Positions 16,525 to 24,608 of a DNA stretch of 32,472 nucleotides are shown here, in pieces; the first letter of the stretch is position 1; every line of letters starts with the position of its first letter. The notes below the pieces were generated by a model. The model did no database searches and was not told the DNA's origin. It worked only from the letters and a program-made list of their open reading frames with translations. Both the position numbers and the translations under genes were made by a program. The stretch comes from an uncultured Eubacteriales bacterium (GTDB lineage Bacteria; Bacillota; Clostridia; Oscillospirales; Oscillospiraceae). The stretch covers positions 1 to 32,472 of the forward strand of contig ONNS01000029.1 of assembly GCA_900319275.1 (NCBI GenBank). Direction: 5' to 3'.

Positions 16525-17328
16525 ATGCTATTTGACACTTTGATTGCCTTGGCGATCGTCACAACGCTGATTTACGGTGTGGCCGTTTCCGGCGCGTCGT
16601 TTGTGGCCCTGCTGCTGGTGCTGCTGGGCTCCTTTGCGCTGTACAACGCCATCTTCGTGCTGATCGTCTTTTTCACCGGCGTATTTCTGCCTGATACCTA
16701 TCCGGTGGCCAAAATAAACCGCTGGGCCTATACCTGCGCCGTACTGGTCGGGCAGTGGATGTGCGGATGGTGCGGTGTGAAGCCGCGCTTCACCGGCGAA
16801 GAAAAGCTGCCCGAGGGACGCTTTCTGTATGTGTGCAACCACCGCTCGATCTTTGACCCGCTGACAGTCTTCGGCTGGCTCGGCGCACACGAGATCAGTT
16901 TTGTCGCCAAGCCCTCGCTTTTCACCTTTCCGCCGATGTCCCACCTGCTGCACGCCGGCGGCCACATGGCCATCGACCGGGAGAACGCCCGCGCGGCCAT
17001 GACGACGATCCAGACGGCTGTCGACTATCTGAAAAACGACATGTGCAGCATCGGCATCTACCCCGAGGGCACGCGCAGCCACACCGCCGAGCCGCTCCCC
17101 TTCCGCGCGGGCGCCTTTAAAATCGCACAGAAGGCCCACGTCCCGGTCGTCGTGGCGGCGGTGCGCGGCAGCGAGCACGCTGTGCGCGGCCTCTTCCTGC
17201 ACCGGCGCGTCATGCAGACCGACATCTTAGAGGTCATCGACGCCGACACCGTCAAGTCCATGTCCACGAGAGAGCTCTCCGAGCGCTGCGAGGCCGAGAT
17301 CCGCGAGAAACTCAAGGAGGCGCTATGA
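16525..17328 (+). CDS. PlsC-like 1-acyl-sn-glycerol-3-phosphate acyltransferase
   Basis: A 267-residue membrane-associated acyltransferase. Two N-terminal hydrophobic segments (about 1-60) precede the PlsC domain: block I NHRSIFDP (the H-x4-D catalytic pair), GHMAIDRENA, block III YPEGTRS and block IV VPVVVAAV. The family acylates lysophosphatidic acid to phosphatidic acid at the membrane. The ATG at 16525 has GAGGTG 6 nt upstream; upstream in-frame sequence runs back through the terminator and is not coding. Its TGA overlaps the ATG of the SDR gene (ATGA), so the pair is translationally coupled. Confidence 0.9.
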   Translation: MLFDTLIALAIVTTLIYGVAVSGASFVALLLVLLGSFALYNAIFVLIVFFTGVFLPDTYPVAKINRWAYTCAVLVGQWMCGWCGVKPRFTGEEKLPEGRFLYVCNHRSIFDPLTVFGWLGAHEISFVAKPSLFTFPPMSHLLHAGGHMAIDRENARAAMTTIQTAVDYLKNDMCSIGIYPEGTRSHTAEPLPFRAGAFKIAQKAHVPVVVAAVRGSEHAVRGLFLHRRVMQTDILEVIDADTVKSMSTRELSERCEAEIREKLKEAL

Positions 17329-18062
17329 GACAGAAGGTCGCCCTTGTCACAGGCTCGTCGCGCGGGATCGGCGCCGCGATCGCCGCGGAGCTCGCCCGCG
17401 CGGGCTATGCCGTGTGCATCAACTGCATCGAGCGCGTGGATCTGGCCGAGGCCCTGGCCGCAAAGCTGCGCGCCGAGGGCTGCACAGCCATGGTCCACCG
17501 CGCCGACGTTTCCGACCGCGAGGCGGTTTTCGCCATGGTGCGGCACATTGAGGATACACTCGGCCCTGTAGACCTGCTGGTATCGAACGCCGGCATCGCC
17601 GAACAGCGGCAGTTCCAGGACATAGAGCCGGCCTTCTGGCAGCGGCTGTTCGATGTGAATGTCAACGGCGGTTTTCACTGCGCCCAGGCCGTTCTGCCCC
17701 ACATGCTGCACGAGCACGCGGGCTGTATGATCTTCGTCAGCTCGATCTGGGGCCGACACGGCGCAAGCTGCGAGGTCGCCTACGCGAGCACCAAGCACGC
17801 GATCATCGGGCTCTCCCGCTCGCTGGCGGCGGAGCTCGCCCCCAGCGGCATCCGCGTCAACTGCGTGGCCCCCGGCGTCATCGACACCGATATGGTCCAG
17901 GTGCTCGGGCAGGAGACGCTCGACGCGCTCGCGCGGGACGTGATCCCGATGGAGCGCCTCGGCCGCCCGGAGGAGATCGCGCACGCCGTGCGCTTTCTGG
18001 CCGACGAAGCCAGCTATACCACCGGCCAGGTGCTGATGTGCGACGGCGGATTTTTCATTTGA
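17325..18062 (+). CDS. short-chain dehydrogenase/reductase, FabG-like
   Basis: A 245-residue classical SDR with NAD(P)-binding TGSSRGIG (residues 9-16), NAG (near 88), the catalytic Ser in FVSSIWG, YASTK with the Tyr/Lys pair, and the C-terminal pattern APGVIDTDM and TGQVLMCDGG. This is the profile of 3-oxoacyl-ACP reductases (FabG). Overlap with a PlsC-type gene fits a role in fatty acid or lipid synthesis, but isolated FabG-like SDRs often act on other substrates. Confidence 0.88.
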   Translation: MRQKVALVTGSSRGIGAAIAAELARAGYAVCINCIERVDLAEALAAKLRAEGCTAMVHRADVSDREAVFAMVRHIEDTLGPVDLLVSNAGIAEQRQFQDIEPAFWQRLFDVNVNGGFHCAQAVLPHMLHEHAGCMIFVSSIWGRHGASCEVAYASTKHAIIGLSRSLAAELAPSGIRVNCVAPGVIDTDMVQVLGQETLDALARDVIPMERLGRPEEIAHAVRFLADEASYTTGQVLMCDGGFFI

Positions 18063-18168
18063 TACGATTATTGGTTTTTTTATTGTGAGACTAACCCGTG
18101 CAGTGCTTGAAGCGCGCTGCGGCGGAAGAATATTCTGTTCCGTTTCCTGTTTTTCGGCCAATTAAGCC

Positions 18169-18197
18169 TTGAATCCTTGCATTTGGTGTGCTATACT
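18169..18197 (+). promoter_or_regulatory. rex promoter
   Basis: TTGAAT (18169-18174), 17 bp, TATACT (18192-18197), about 72 bp before the rex start. No convincing Rex operator (TTGTTAAnnnnTTAACAA or TTGTGAAnnnnTTCACAA) is seen here, so autoregulation is not evident. Confidence 0.7.
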
Positions 18198-18269
18198 GAA
18201 CAATAGCGGAAGGATTATCCACAATTTGAACGTTTTTTCTGTTTTTTCATAAAAAAGGAGCGATTGTTT

Positions 18270-18923
18270 TTGAAACACAGCAAGGTTTCCAACAACGTCA
18301 TCCGTCGCCTCCCGCGCTATCTGCGCAAGCTGGACGAGCTGAGTGAATCCGGCGTCAACCGTATTTCTTCCTTTGACCTTGGCCAGCAGCTGGGACTGAC
18401 GCCCTCTCAGATCCGGCAGGATTTCAGCCGTTTCGGTGAGTTTGGGCAGCAGGGCTACGGCTACAGCGTGCCCGCACTGCGCGAGCATATCGCGGGAATC
18501 CTCGGCATGGACCGCGGCTACCGAGCGGTGTTGATCGGTGTCGGCCACATCGGCCACGCGCTGATCGACAATTTCTGCTTCAGTGACTGGGGCGTCAAGC
18601 TCTCCGCCGCCTTCGATGTAAAACCTGAGCTGATCGGTTCGAGCTTCAACGGCACCGCTGTCCGCTCGATGGACGAGCTGGAAAGCTATCTCTCCGAAAA
18701 CCCGGTCGACATCGCCGTGCTGACAGTCCCGAAGGACGCGGCCCTGCCGGTGACCGAGCGTCTGATCGCCTCCGGCATCAACGCGATCTGGAATTTCACC
18801 AATGTCGAGCTGACAGGTCCCGACAGTGACGTTCTGGTCGAGAATATCCACTTCTCCGACAGTCTGCTGAGCCTGAGCTATTATGTTTCCGAGCGCCGGG
18901 ACGAGCAGCAGGCCGACAAATAA
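18270..18923 (+). CDS. rex: redox-sensing transcriptional repressor Rex
   Basis: A 217-residue Rex protein: N-terminal winged helix (RRLPRYLRKLDEL, then SSFDLGQQLGLTPSQIRQDFS) and a Rossmann domain with GVGHIGHALID, SAAFDVKPELIG and the C-terminal helix used in domain swapping. Rex senses the NADH/NAD+ ratio and represses fermentation and NADH-dependent genes until NADH rises. The start is taken as TTG at 18270, 9 nt after AAAAGGAG; a TTG at 18264 is in frame but only 3 nt from the site. The N-terminus MKHSKVSNNVIRRLPRYL then matches the family length. Confidence 0.96.
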   Translation: MKHSKVSNNVIRRLPRYLRKLDELSESGVNRISSFDLGQQLGLTPSQIRQDFSRFGEFGQQGYGYSVPALREHIAGILGMDRGYRAVLIGVGHIGHALIDNFCFSDWGVKLSAAFDVKPELIGSSFNGTAVRSMDELESYLSENPVDIAVLTVPKDAALPVTERLIASGINAIWNFTNVELTGPDSDVLVENIHFSDSLLSLSYYVSERRDEQQADK

Positions 18924-18949
18924 GCCAATTAACCCTTCCTTTCATAAAA

Positions 18950-19000
18950 TGATCGCCGGTGCGGTTTGAAAAACCTGCCGGCGATCACGTTTTTATTTTT
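18950..19000. terminator. terminator between rex and the MATE gene
   Basis: TGATCGCCGG (18950-18959) pairs with CCGGCGATCA (18978-18987), extended by GGTTT/AAACC around GAA. TTTTTATTTTTT follows on the plus strand. The convergent MATE gene stops at 19001, so the hairpin may serve both, though only the plus side has a strong T-run. Confidence 0.85.
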
Positions 19001-20386
19001 TCAGTGGTGTACCTTCTTCAGCCGGTACATCGTAAACCAGCCGGGAGCGGTTTTCAATTGGTCTTCAAGTTTTCGCATCGCCCGGACATAGAGGAAGATC
19101 AGCACGGCGTCGGCGAAGATCCAGGCCGTGGGGTTGGCATAGCAGACGGCGTCGAAGCCGAAGCGGCCGACAAAGCCGAAGGCCACGAGCACGCGGGCCA
19201 CGAGCTCGAACACGCCGGCCAGCATGGCCTGGCGGGAAAAGCCCATACCCTGCAGGCCGTTGCGGAAGATATAGATGACGGCGAGAGCCGGGTAGAAAAT
19301 GCTCTGAATGATCAGATACTGTTCGACCATGCGCAGAATGGCGATCTCACCGTCGTCGATGAACAGCGTGGCGATCGTCGTGCCGAAGAAGGCGTTCACC
19401 AGCAGCGCGATCGCACAGTAGGTGCCGTCGAGCAGGCACATGTCGGCGATGCCCCGGCGAATGCGCGCGGGCTGAGCTGCGCCGAGATTCTGCCCACAGT
19501 AGGTGGCCATGCCCATGCCGCTCGTATCGAGCGGCGCCTGCACGATATTGTGGACGCGCGAGGCTGCGGACACGGCGGCAACCGCCGAGGCGCCGAGACC
19601 GTTTACCGCGCTCTGCAATATGATCGAGCCGACGGCCGTGATCGAAAACTGCAGCCCCATCGGCACGCCGATCGAGAGGATATACTTGCTGCTGCGCCAG
19701 GAGAAGGCCAGCTCTTCCCTTGTCAGGCAGAGCACCGGCATCTTCTTGTGGATGAAGCGCAGGCACAGCAGGCCGCTGAGCAGCTGCGAGAGCACCGTGG
19801 CCCAGGCCGCACCCTCGACGCCGAAATGCAGCGCCTTCATAAACAGGATATCGAGAACTACGTTCACGGTCACAGCCGCGATCAGAAAATGCAGGGGCGT
19901 TCGGCTGTCGCCGATAGCGCGCAGCACTGCGCTCGTGAGGTTATAGAGGATCGTGGCGCCGGTACCCATAAAGACGATGAAAATATAGGTGTAGGCATCG
20001 TCAAAAATCTCCTCCGGCGTGTTCGTCCAGCGAAGGATGTCGTCGGTCAGGAAGAAGGTCAGCGCGGTGATCGCCGCCGAAAAGCCCACGCCGAGCCAGA
20101 CAAGCTGTCCGCAGCGGCGCTTGAGGCCTTCGATGTCGCCGGCGCCGAAGCTCTGCGATACCGGTATCGCAAAGCCCGAGCAGATGCCGAGCGCAAAGCC
20201 GAGGATCAGAAAGCTCAGTGCGCCGGTGGAGCCGACGGCCGCGAAGGCTTTGACGCCGAGGATGCGGCCGACCAGGATCGAGTCGGCCAGGTTATAAAAC
20301 TGCTGGAACAGATTCCCCACGAGCAGCGGCGCGCAGAACGCCAGAATGCGCTTGAGGGGAGAGCCAGTCGTCATGTCGTTTGCCAT
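19001..20386 (-). CDS. MATE-family cation/drug antiporter
   Basis: A 461-residue, 12-TM exporter of the multi-antimicrobial extrusion family (DinF/NorM-like), which uses Na+ or H+ gradients to expel cationic compounds. The start TTGSPLKRILAFCAPLLVGNLFQQFYNLADS is the classic N-terminal MATE signature in Clostridia, and the second half repeats it (GVPMGLQFSITAVGSIILQSAVN). The start at 20386 has AAAGGAG 10 nt upstream; an in-frame ATG at 20374 is an alternative. It stands alone, opposite to rex and the zinc-ribbon gene. Confidence 0.93.
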   Translation of the reverse strand: MANDMTTGSPLKRILAFCAPLLVGNLFQQFYNLADSILVGRILGVKAFAAVGSTGALSFLILGFALGICSGFAIPVSQSFGAGDIEGLKRRCGQLVWLGVGFSAAITALTFFLTDDILRWTNTPEEIFDDAYTYIFIVFMGTGATILYNLTSAVLRAIGDSRTPLHFLIAAVTVNVVLDILFMKALHFGVEGAAWATVLSQLLSGLLCLRFIHKKMPVLCLTREELAFSWRSSKYILSIGVPMGLQFSITAVGSIILQSAVNGLGASAVAAVSAASRVHNIVQAPLDTSGMGMATYCGQNLGAAQPARIRRGIADMCLLDGTYCAIALLVNAFFGTTIATLFIDDGEIAILRMVEQYLIIQSIFYPALAVIYIFRNGLQGMGFSRQAMLAGVFELVARVLVAFGFVGRFGFDAVCYANPTAWIFADAVLIFLYVRAMRKLEDQLKTAPGWFTMYRLKKVHH

Positions 20387-20405
20387 AGATAAGAATCTCC
20401 TTTCC

Positions 20406-20467
20406 CACAGGATATCGGATCGTCCTGTGCGGAGCCATTATTCTAATCTTTTCTGCGGGAATTGCAA
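20406..20467 (-). promoter_or_regulatory. MATE gene promoter and leader inverted repeat
   Basis: Minus-strand TTGCAA (20462-20467) and TAGAAT (20440-20445) are 16 bp apart. Between the promoter and the ATG lies CACAGGA-10 nt-TCCTGTG (20406-20429), a perfect 7 bp inverted repeat that could bind a local repressor or fold in the mRNA leader. Confidence 0.5.
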
Positions 20468-20596
20468 GAGGGAGAATCACCAAATCTGTTAGGCAAAAAT
20501 AATAATTGAAACATTGCATTTTCGTACAAACAGTACAAATACAAGCCATTACTGAAGAATTCTTAAGTGTTTATTGTATCCTTGGCAAGAAAATGC

Positions 20597-20625
20597 TTGC
20601 AAAGCGGACGCGGATGCGCTACGAT
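20597..20625 (+). promoter_or_regulatory. promoter of the zinc-ribbon gene
   Basis: TTGCAA (20597-20602), 17 bp, TACGAT (20620-20625), 55 bp before the ATG at 20681. Confidence 0.5.
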
Positions 20626-20680
20626 GGATCAGGAACAAAGGAAGCCCTGTTTTTTCAATGAAAGAAAGGAGTTTTCAGTC

Positions 20681-20923
20681 ATGAAATGTCCCAAATGCGG
20701 CAAGGAAATGACCCTGGACGACCACCGCAAGTACCCGATCTATATGTGCTACAGCTGCGGCCACGTCACCGCTTTCAACGAAAACGACGAGGAAGCCGCG
20801 CAGCCGCGCAACTTCTCTTATATCAAGACCCTCGATGAAGAAGCGCTCGCCGCCTACATGGCCAAGGGCCTGGACCTGGACGAGGAAAAACTGCTCCGCT
20901 GGCTGAAGGACACAGCCGTATAA
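20681..20923 (+). CDS. small zinc-ribbon protein, unknown function
   Basis: An 80-residue protein opening with CPKCG (residues 3-7) and CYSCG (near 23-27), two CxxC knuckles that should bind one zinc as a ribbon. Acidic linker (NENDEEA) follows, then a helical C-terminal part (TLDEEALAAYMAKGLDLDEEKLLRWLKD). The start at 20681 has AAAGGAG upstream, while an in-frame ATG 38 codons earlier lies over the promoter and lacks a site. It is monocistronic, with a repeat block behind it. The function is not known; such small ribbon proteins are frequent in Clostridia. Confidence 0.8.
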   Translation: MKCPKCGKEMTLDDHRKYPIYMCYSCGHVTAFNENDEEAAQPRNFSYIKTLDEEALAAYMAKGLDLDEEKLLRWLKDTAV

Positions 20924-20949
20924 GGACGGATCATACGATTTAAGCCTGA

Positions 20950-21124
20950 CTTGTCCCCACCGCAAGGCGAGGGGAGCGCTGGCGCGGCAGCGCCTGAGAC
21001 TTGGCTCGCCCCCGAGCGCAGCGAGAAGGGGAGAGCTGGCGCGATAGCGCCTGAGAGGGGTAAATCGCCGGACGGCGGCCCCTCTCCGTCACTTCGTGAC
21101 ACCTCTCCCCGCTGCGGGGAGAGG
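20950..21124. repeat. palindromic GC-rich intergenic repeat block
   Basis: The gap before rsmI holds two 22 nt direct repeats differing at two positions (20978-20999 and 21035-21056, core CTGGCGCG and AGCGCCTGAGA), 57 bp apart. Two hairpins follow: GTCAC-TTC-GTGAC (21088-21100) and CCTCTCCCCGC-T-GCGGGGAGAGG (21102-21124). It is non-coding; open frames across it in several frames are artefacts of the repeat. Confidence 0.75.
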
Positions 21125-21176
21125 CAAGGGCTATGGCGAAGACCACTGGCCCAATTTTATGACTTAGAGGTACACC

Positions 21177-22049
21177 ATGGAACAGCTCACCGGAAAGCTT
21201 TATATTGTGGCAACGCCGATCGGGAACGCGAAGGATATGTCCCCGCGCGGCATACAGATCCTGACGGACGCGGACATCATCGCTGCGGAGGACACGCGGC
21301 GCTCGATGGTGCTGCTCAACCTCCTCGGGATCAAGAACAAGCTTGTATCCAACCACAAATTCAACGAGTACGGCAAGGCCAAGTATTTTGTGGGGGAAAT
21401 GCTCGCGGGCAAATCGGTCGCCGTGATCACCGACGCCGGAACCCCCTGCATCTCCGACCCAGGCAATGAGCTGATCCGCGCCGCCATTGAAAGCGGTATC
21501 CCGGTCATCGGCGTGCCGGGCTGCTGCGCGGCTGTCACGGCGCTGTCGGTGTCGGGCTTTGATCTGTCGAGCTTTCTGTTCTACGGCTTCTTCCCGCGCG
21601 AAAACGCCGACCGCCGCCGCCTTCTGGAGGAGATGCGCCGTGCCGACACGAAGACCTTCTCCTTTTACGAGAGCCCCAAGCGCATCATGGATCTGCTGGA
21701 CTTCTTCATTGACGAGGAGGTCGGCTGCCGGCTGTGCCTGTGCAACGATCTGACCAAGGTGCACGAGCGCGCCTACCGCGGCAGCGCCGCCGAGGTCAAA
21801 GAGGAACTGCTGGCGCGCGGCAACTGGGACAAGGGTGAGTATGCGCTCTCCGTCGAGCTCAACGAGGACTATCGCTTCCGCAAGGCAGAGCACACCGTGA
21901 CGGCCGAGGCCATGCTGGTCGACGCGATGCTGCAGGGAGACTTGAACGCGAAGGACGCCGTCGCCGCCGTGCTGAACGATCCCAACAACTCCTACAGCAA
22001 GAACGAGCTCAAGGCCGCCGCGCTGAATCTGAAGAAACTATTTGCGTAA
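21177..22049 (+). CDS. rsmI: 16S rRNA 2'-O-ribose C1402 methyltransferase
   Basis: A 290-residue SAM-dependent methyltransferase of the tetrapyrrole-methylase fold (YraL/RsmI), which 2'-O-methylates C1402 in the decoding centre of 16S rRNA. Seen motifs: YIVATPIGNAKDMSPRG at the start, AEDTRRS, ITDAGTPCISDPG, VIGVPGCCAAVTAL and YESPKRI. Length is typical (about 280-290). The ATG has AGAGGT upstream. It stands alone between the repeat block and the structured RNA. A weak hairpin (GCAGAT/ATCTGC, near 22053-22074) follows the stop. Confidence 0.95.
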   Translation: MEQLTGKLYIVATPIGNAKDMSPRGIQILTDADIIAAEDTRRSMVLLNLLGIKNKLVSNHKFNEYGKAKYFVGEMLAGKSVAVITDAGTPCISDPGNELIRAAIESGIPVIGVPGCCAAVTALSVSGFDLSSFLFYGFFPRENADRRRLLEEMRRADTKTFSFYESPKRIMDLLDFFIDEEVGCRLCLCNDLTKVHERAYRGSAAEVKEELLARGNWDKGEYALSVELNEDYRFRKAEHTVTAEAMLVDAMLQGDLNAKDAVAAVLNDPNNSYSKNELKAAALNLKKLFA

Positions 22050-22129
22050 TTCCGCAGATTTGCCGAATATCTGCCGCTTTCCGGGCTGTTTTTCAGTGGT
22101 ATTGCGAGCGGGTATTCCATTTTCTTTTG

Positions 22130-22158
22130 TTGACTTTTCAATAGAATCTTGTTAGAAT
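22130..22158 (+). promoter_or_regulatory. strong promoter of the structured RNA / pot operon
   Basis: TTGACT (22130-22135), 17 bp, TAGAAT (22153-22158). The predicted start near 22165 is about 390 nt upstream of the potA ATG, so the transcript begins with a very long non-coding region. Confidence 0.78.
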
Positions 22159-22164
22159 AAGTCG

Positions 22165-22410
22165 TCTCAATTGGATTAGAGTTGGGGCGAAGGGGTCACA
22201 CCACTTCGCCCTGTCCAAAGCAAGATGCGACCGCCGAGGGACTTCTTCCCGAGGCCAAGGCCATACGGACAGCCGGGTCGAATGCCGATGGGCCGCGCGT
22301 GCGGCGGCAACTGCGGTTGCCTTATTGATTGAGTTAAAAGCTCAAGTTTTATAAGTTGGTTACTATAAACCAGTGCCGCAAGGCATACAGCTTGTGAAAT
22401 GGTCAATAAG
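22165..22410 (+). ncRNA. highly structured RNA upstream of potA (class unidentified; raiA-type RNA or riboswitch leader possible)
   Basis: Non-coding, dense in helices. GGGCGAAG/CTTCGCCC (22185-22192/22204-22211); TGTCC/GGACA (22212-22216/22267-22271) enclosing small hairpins GGGA/TCCC and GGC-CAAG-GCC; GCCGC-GCGT-GCGGC (22292-22305); GGCAAC-TGCG-GTTGCC (22306-22321). An 8 bp stem CTTATTGA/TCAATAAG (22321-22328/22403-22410) closes three hairpins: TTGAG/CTCAA, TGGTT/AACCA, and TGCC-GCAA-GGCA with a GNRA tetraloop. It lacks the core motifs of RNase P RNA, tmRNA, SRP RNA and the riboswitch classes I can recall. Size and a dedicated promoter and terminator would suit a stand-alone Firmicutes ncRNA such as raiA; the terminator abutting potA would equally suit a riboswitch. 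I cannot decide without a covariance search. Confidence 0.65.
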
Positions 22411-22506
22411 AGTTGGTAAAGATATCTTTGCTTTCAACGCTCTTGAAAAAACCAGTTGGGATTTATTTATTCCCGGGTCTGTCCGGGAAAAATACGTTCT
22501 TTCCAG

Positions 22507-22539
22507 GTGATGTATGCAGTGCGCATGCATCACTTTTTT
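22507..22539 (+). terminator. intrinsic terminator just before the potA ribosome binding site
   Basis: GTGATGTATGC (22507-22517) pairs with GCATGCATCAC (22523-22533; one G-U pair), followed by six T. The potA GAGG site starts 7 nt later (22547). Either it ends a small RNA or it is an attenuator. A second hairpin, TTCCCGG/CCGGGAA, lies upstream near 22470-22488. Confidence 0.88.
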
Positions 22540-22556
22540 CGTTTCCGAGGTGCGGT

Positions 22557-23717
22557 ATGAAAAAGATCATTGAGCTGAAAAACGTGTGCAAATCTTTTGA
22601 CGGCGAGCTGGTGCTCGACCACATCAACCTGGATATTTACGACAACGAATTTCTGACGCTGCTCGGCCCCTCGGGCTGCGGCAAGACCACCACGCTGCGT
22701 CTGATCGGCGGCTTTGAGACCGCGGATGAGGGCGACATCGTCTTCATGGGCGAGACCATCAATCACGTGCCGCCCCATAAGCGCAACGTGAACACCGTCT
22801 TTCAGCGCTATGCCCTGTTCCCGCACCTGAATGTGTTTGAAAATGTGGCTTTCCCGCTGCGCGAGCAGCATGTGCCGAAAGCCGAGATCGTCTCCCGCGT
22901 GGAAGAGATGCTCAAGCTTGTGGCGCTCACGGGCTTTGAAAAGCGCTCGGTCACGAGTCTCTCGGGCGGACAGCAGCAGCGTGTGGCCATCGCCCGCGCA
23001 CTGATCAGCCATCCGAAGGTGCTGCTGCTCGACGAGCCGCTCGCCGCCCTCGATCTGAAGCTGCGCAAGGATATGCAGAAGGAGCTCAAGACCATCCAGA
23101 AGGCCACCGGCATCACCTTCGTGTTCGTCACGCACGATCAGGAGGAAGCCCTCTCGATGTCCGACACCGTCGTCGTCATGTCCAACGGCCGCATTCAGCA
23201 GATCGGCACGCCGATCGATATTTATAACGAGCCGAAGAACGCCTTTGTGGCCGACTTCATCGGCGAGAGCAATATTCTCGACGGCGTCATGCTTGCCGAC
23301 AGAAAGGTTCGCTTCTCGGGCCACACCTTCACCTGCGTGGACAGCGGCTTTGAGGTAAAGGAGCCGGTCGACGTTGTGATCCGGCCTGAGGACGTGGACA
23401 TTGTCCCCGAGGAGCGCGGCATGCTGCGCGGCACCGTCACCTCGGTGACCTTCCTCGGCGTCCATTACGAGATCATTGTGGATATCGGCGGCTTCAAGTG
23501 GATGATCCAGACCACCGATTTTGTCGACGTGGACGAGCACATCGGTCTCTATATTGAGCCAGACGCCATCCACATCATGAAGAAATCCGAATACTCCGGC
23601 ATGTTCGGCGACTACTCCTCCTACTCCGACGAGATGGACGAGATCGGCGAGATCGACAGCGAGGAAATCGTCGAGGCTGAGCTCCGTGCGGAGGCAGAAA
23701 GCGAGAGCGACACATGA
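22557..23717 (+). CDS. potA: spermidine/putrescine ABC transporter ATP-binding protein
   Basis: A 386-residue ATPase of the polyamine importer. Walker A GPSGCGKT (37-44), Q-loop [10 protein letters not shown], signature LSGGQQQ (135-141), Walker B VLLLDEP (155-161), then a C-terminal TOBE region ([15 protein letters not shown]). The last 35 residues form an acidic tail rich in Asp/Glu/Ser, longer than in E. coli PotA. The start at 22557 is supported by GAGG 6 nt upstream and the family N-terminus [13 protein letters not shown]; the open frame extends back through the terminator and is not real coding. Its TGA overlaps the potB ATG. Confidence 0.95.
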   Translation: MKKIIELKNVCKSFDGELVLDHINLDIYDNEFLTLLGPSGCGKTTTLRLIGGFETADEGDIVFMGETINHVPPHKRNVNTVFQRYALFPHLNVFENVAFPLREQHVPKAEIVSRVEEMLKLVALTGFEKRSVTSLSGGQQQRVAIARALISHPKVLLLDEPLAALDLKLRKDMQKELKTIQKATGITFVFVTHDQEEALSMSDTVVVMSNGRIQQIGTPIDIYNEPKNAFVADFIGESNILDGVMLADRKVRFSGHTFTCVDSGFEVKEPVDVVIRPEDVDIVPEERGMLRGTVTSVTFLGVHYEIIVDIGGFKWMIQTTDFVDVDEHIGLYIEPDAIHIMKKSEYSGMFGDYSSYSDEMDEIGEIDSEEIVEAELRAEAESESDT

Positions 23718-24595
23718 AAACAAGCCTCTCTGTCAAGGGGCAGCGCTCGCTGATCCAGCGCATCGCGCTCGCGCCCTATTCGGTGTGGGCCGTGCTGTTC
23801 ATCCTGGTGCCGCTGGTTTTTGTGGCGTATTACGCCTTCACCGATCAGAATTACGCCTTCACTACCGACAACATCACGCGCTTCTTCACGGCGACCTCGC
23901 AGGTCGCGGACGGCGACACCGTGCGCGAGGTACACACTTATCTGCTGATCTTTGGCCGCTCGCTGAAGCTGGCTGTGATATCGACCCTGATCTGCCTGCT
24001 GCTGGGTTACCCCTTTGCCTATCTGATCGCAAAGGCCAGCCCCCGCACGCAGAGCCTGCTGATCACTGTGATCATGATCCCGATGTGGATGAACTTCCTG
24101 ATCCGCACCTATGCGTGGATGACGATTCTGCAGGACACCGGCATCTTAAACAGCTTCCTGCGGTTCTTTGGCATCAAGCCGCTGCACATCATCGGCACTG
24201 AGGGGGCTGTTGTCATCGGCATGGTGTACGACTATCTGCCGTACATGATCCTGCCGATCTACTCGGTGATGGCCAAGATGGACGAGCGGCTGATCGAGGC
24301 CGCCTATGACCTCGGCTGCGACGGTGCCGGTGTGCTGCGCCGCGTGATCTGGCCGCTGAGCCTGCCCGGCGTGATCTCCGGCATCGAGATGGTACTGATT
24401 CCCTCGATCTCCACCTTCTATATCTCGCAAAAGCTCGGCAACGGTAAATTCTATCTGATCGGCGACGCGATCGAGAGCCAGTACACCGCCAACAACCTGC
24501 ATTTTGCCGCCGCGATCGCCTTTGTGCTGATGATCGTGCTGCTGATCGGCATGGCGATCCTGCAGCGCGGCGCCAACCGGCGCGCCGCCGCGTAA
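23714..24595 (+). CDS. potB: spermidine/putrescine ABC transporter permease
   Basis: A 293-residue six-TM permease starting in the ATGA overlap with potA. After the first TM it has the PotB-type periplasmic stretch and [27 protein letters not shown], then [18 protein letters not shown], a signature of polyamine PotB/PotH permeases. The EAA loop is [22 protein letters not shown]. It pairs with PotC to form the membrane channel. Confidence 0.94.
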   Translation: MKTSLSVKGQRSLIQRIALAPYSVWAVLFILVPLVFVAYYAFTDQNYAFTTDNITRFFTATSQVADGDTVREVHTYLLIFGRSLKLAVISTLICLLLGYPFAYLIAKASPRTQSLLITVIMIPMWMNFLIRTYAWMTILQDTGILNSFLRFFGIKPLHIIGTEGAVVIGMVYDYLPYMILPIYSVMAKMDERLIEAAYDLGCDGAGVLRRVIWPLSLPGVISGIEMVLIPSISTFYISQKLGNGKFYLIGDAIESQYTANNLHFAAAIAFVLMIVLLIGMAILQRGANRRAAA

Positions 24596-24608
24596 GGGAG
24601 GGGCTCAC

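Noticed and set aside
18063-18269. Rex operator for autoregulation
   Set aside because: No sequence close to TTGTTAAnnnnTTAACAA or TTGTGAAnnnnTTCACAA found in the gap.
20854-21102. 82-codon minus-strand open frame next to the zinc-ribbon gene
   Set aside because: Made of the GC-rich palindromic repeat; the peptide is a familiar repeat artefact.
22165-22410. RNase P RNA, tmRNA, 6S RNA or SRP RNA
   Set aside because: Core motifs such as GAGGAAAGUCC, the tmRNA tRNA-like ends and the SRP GGAAGGAAGCA loop are absent.
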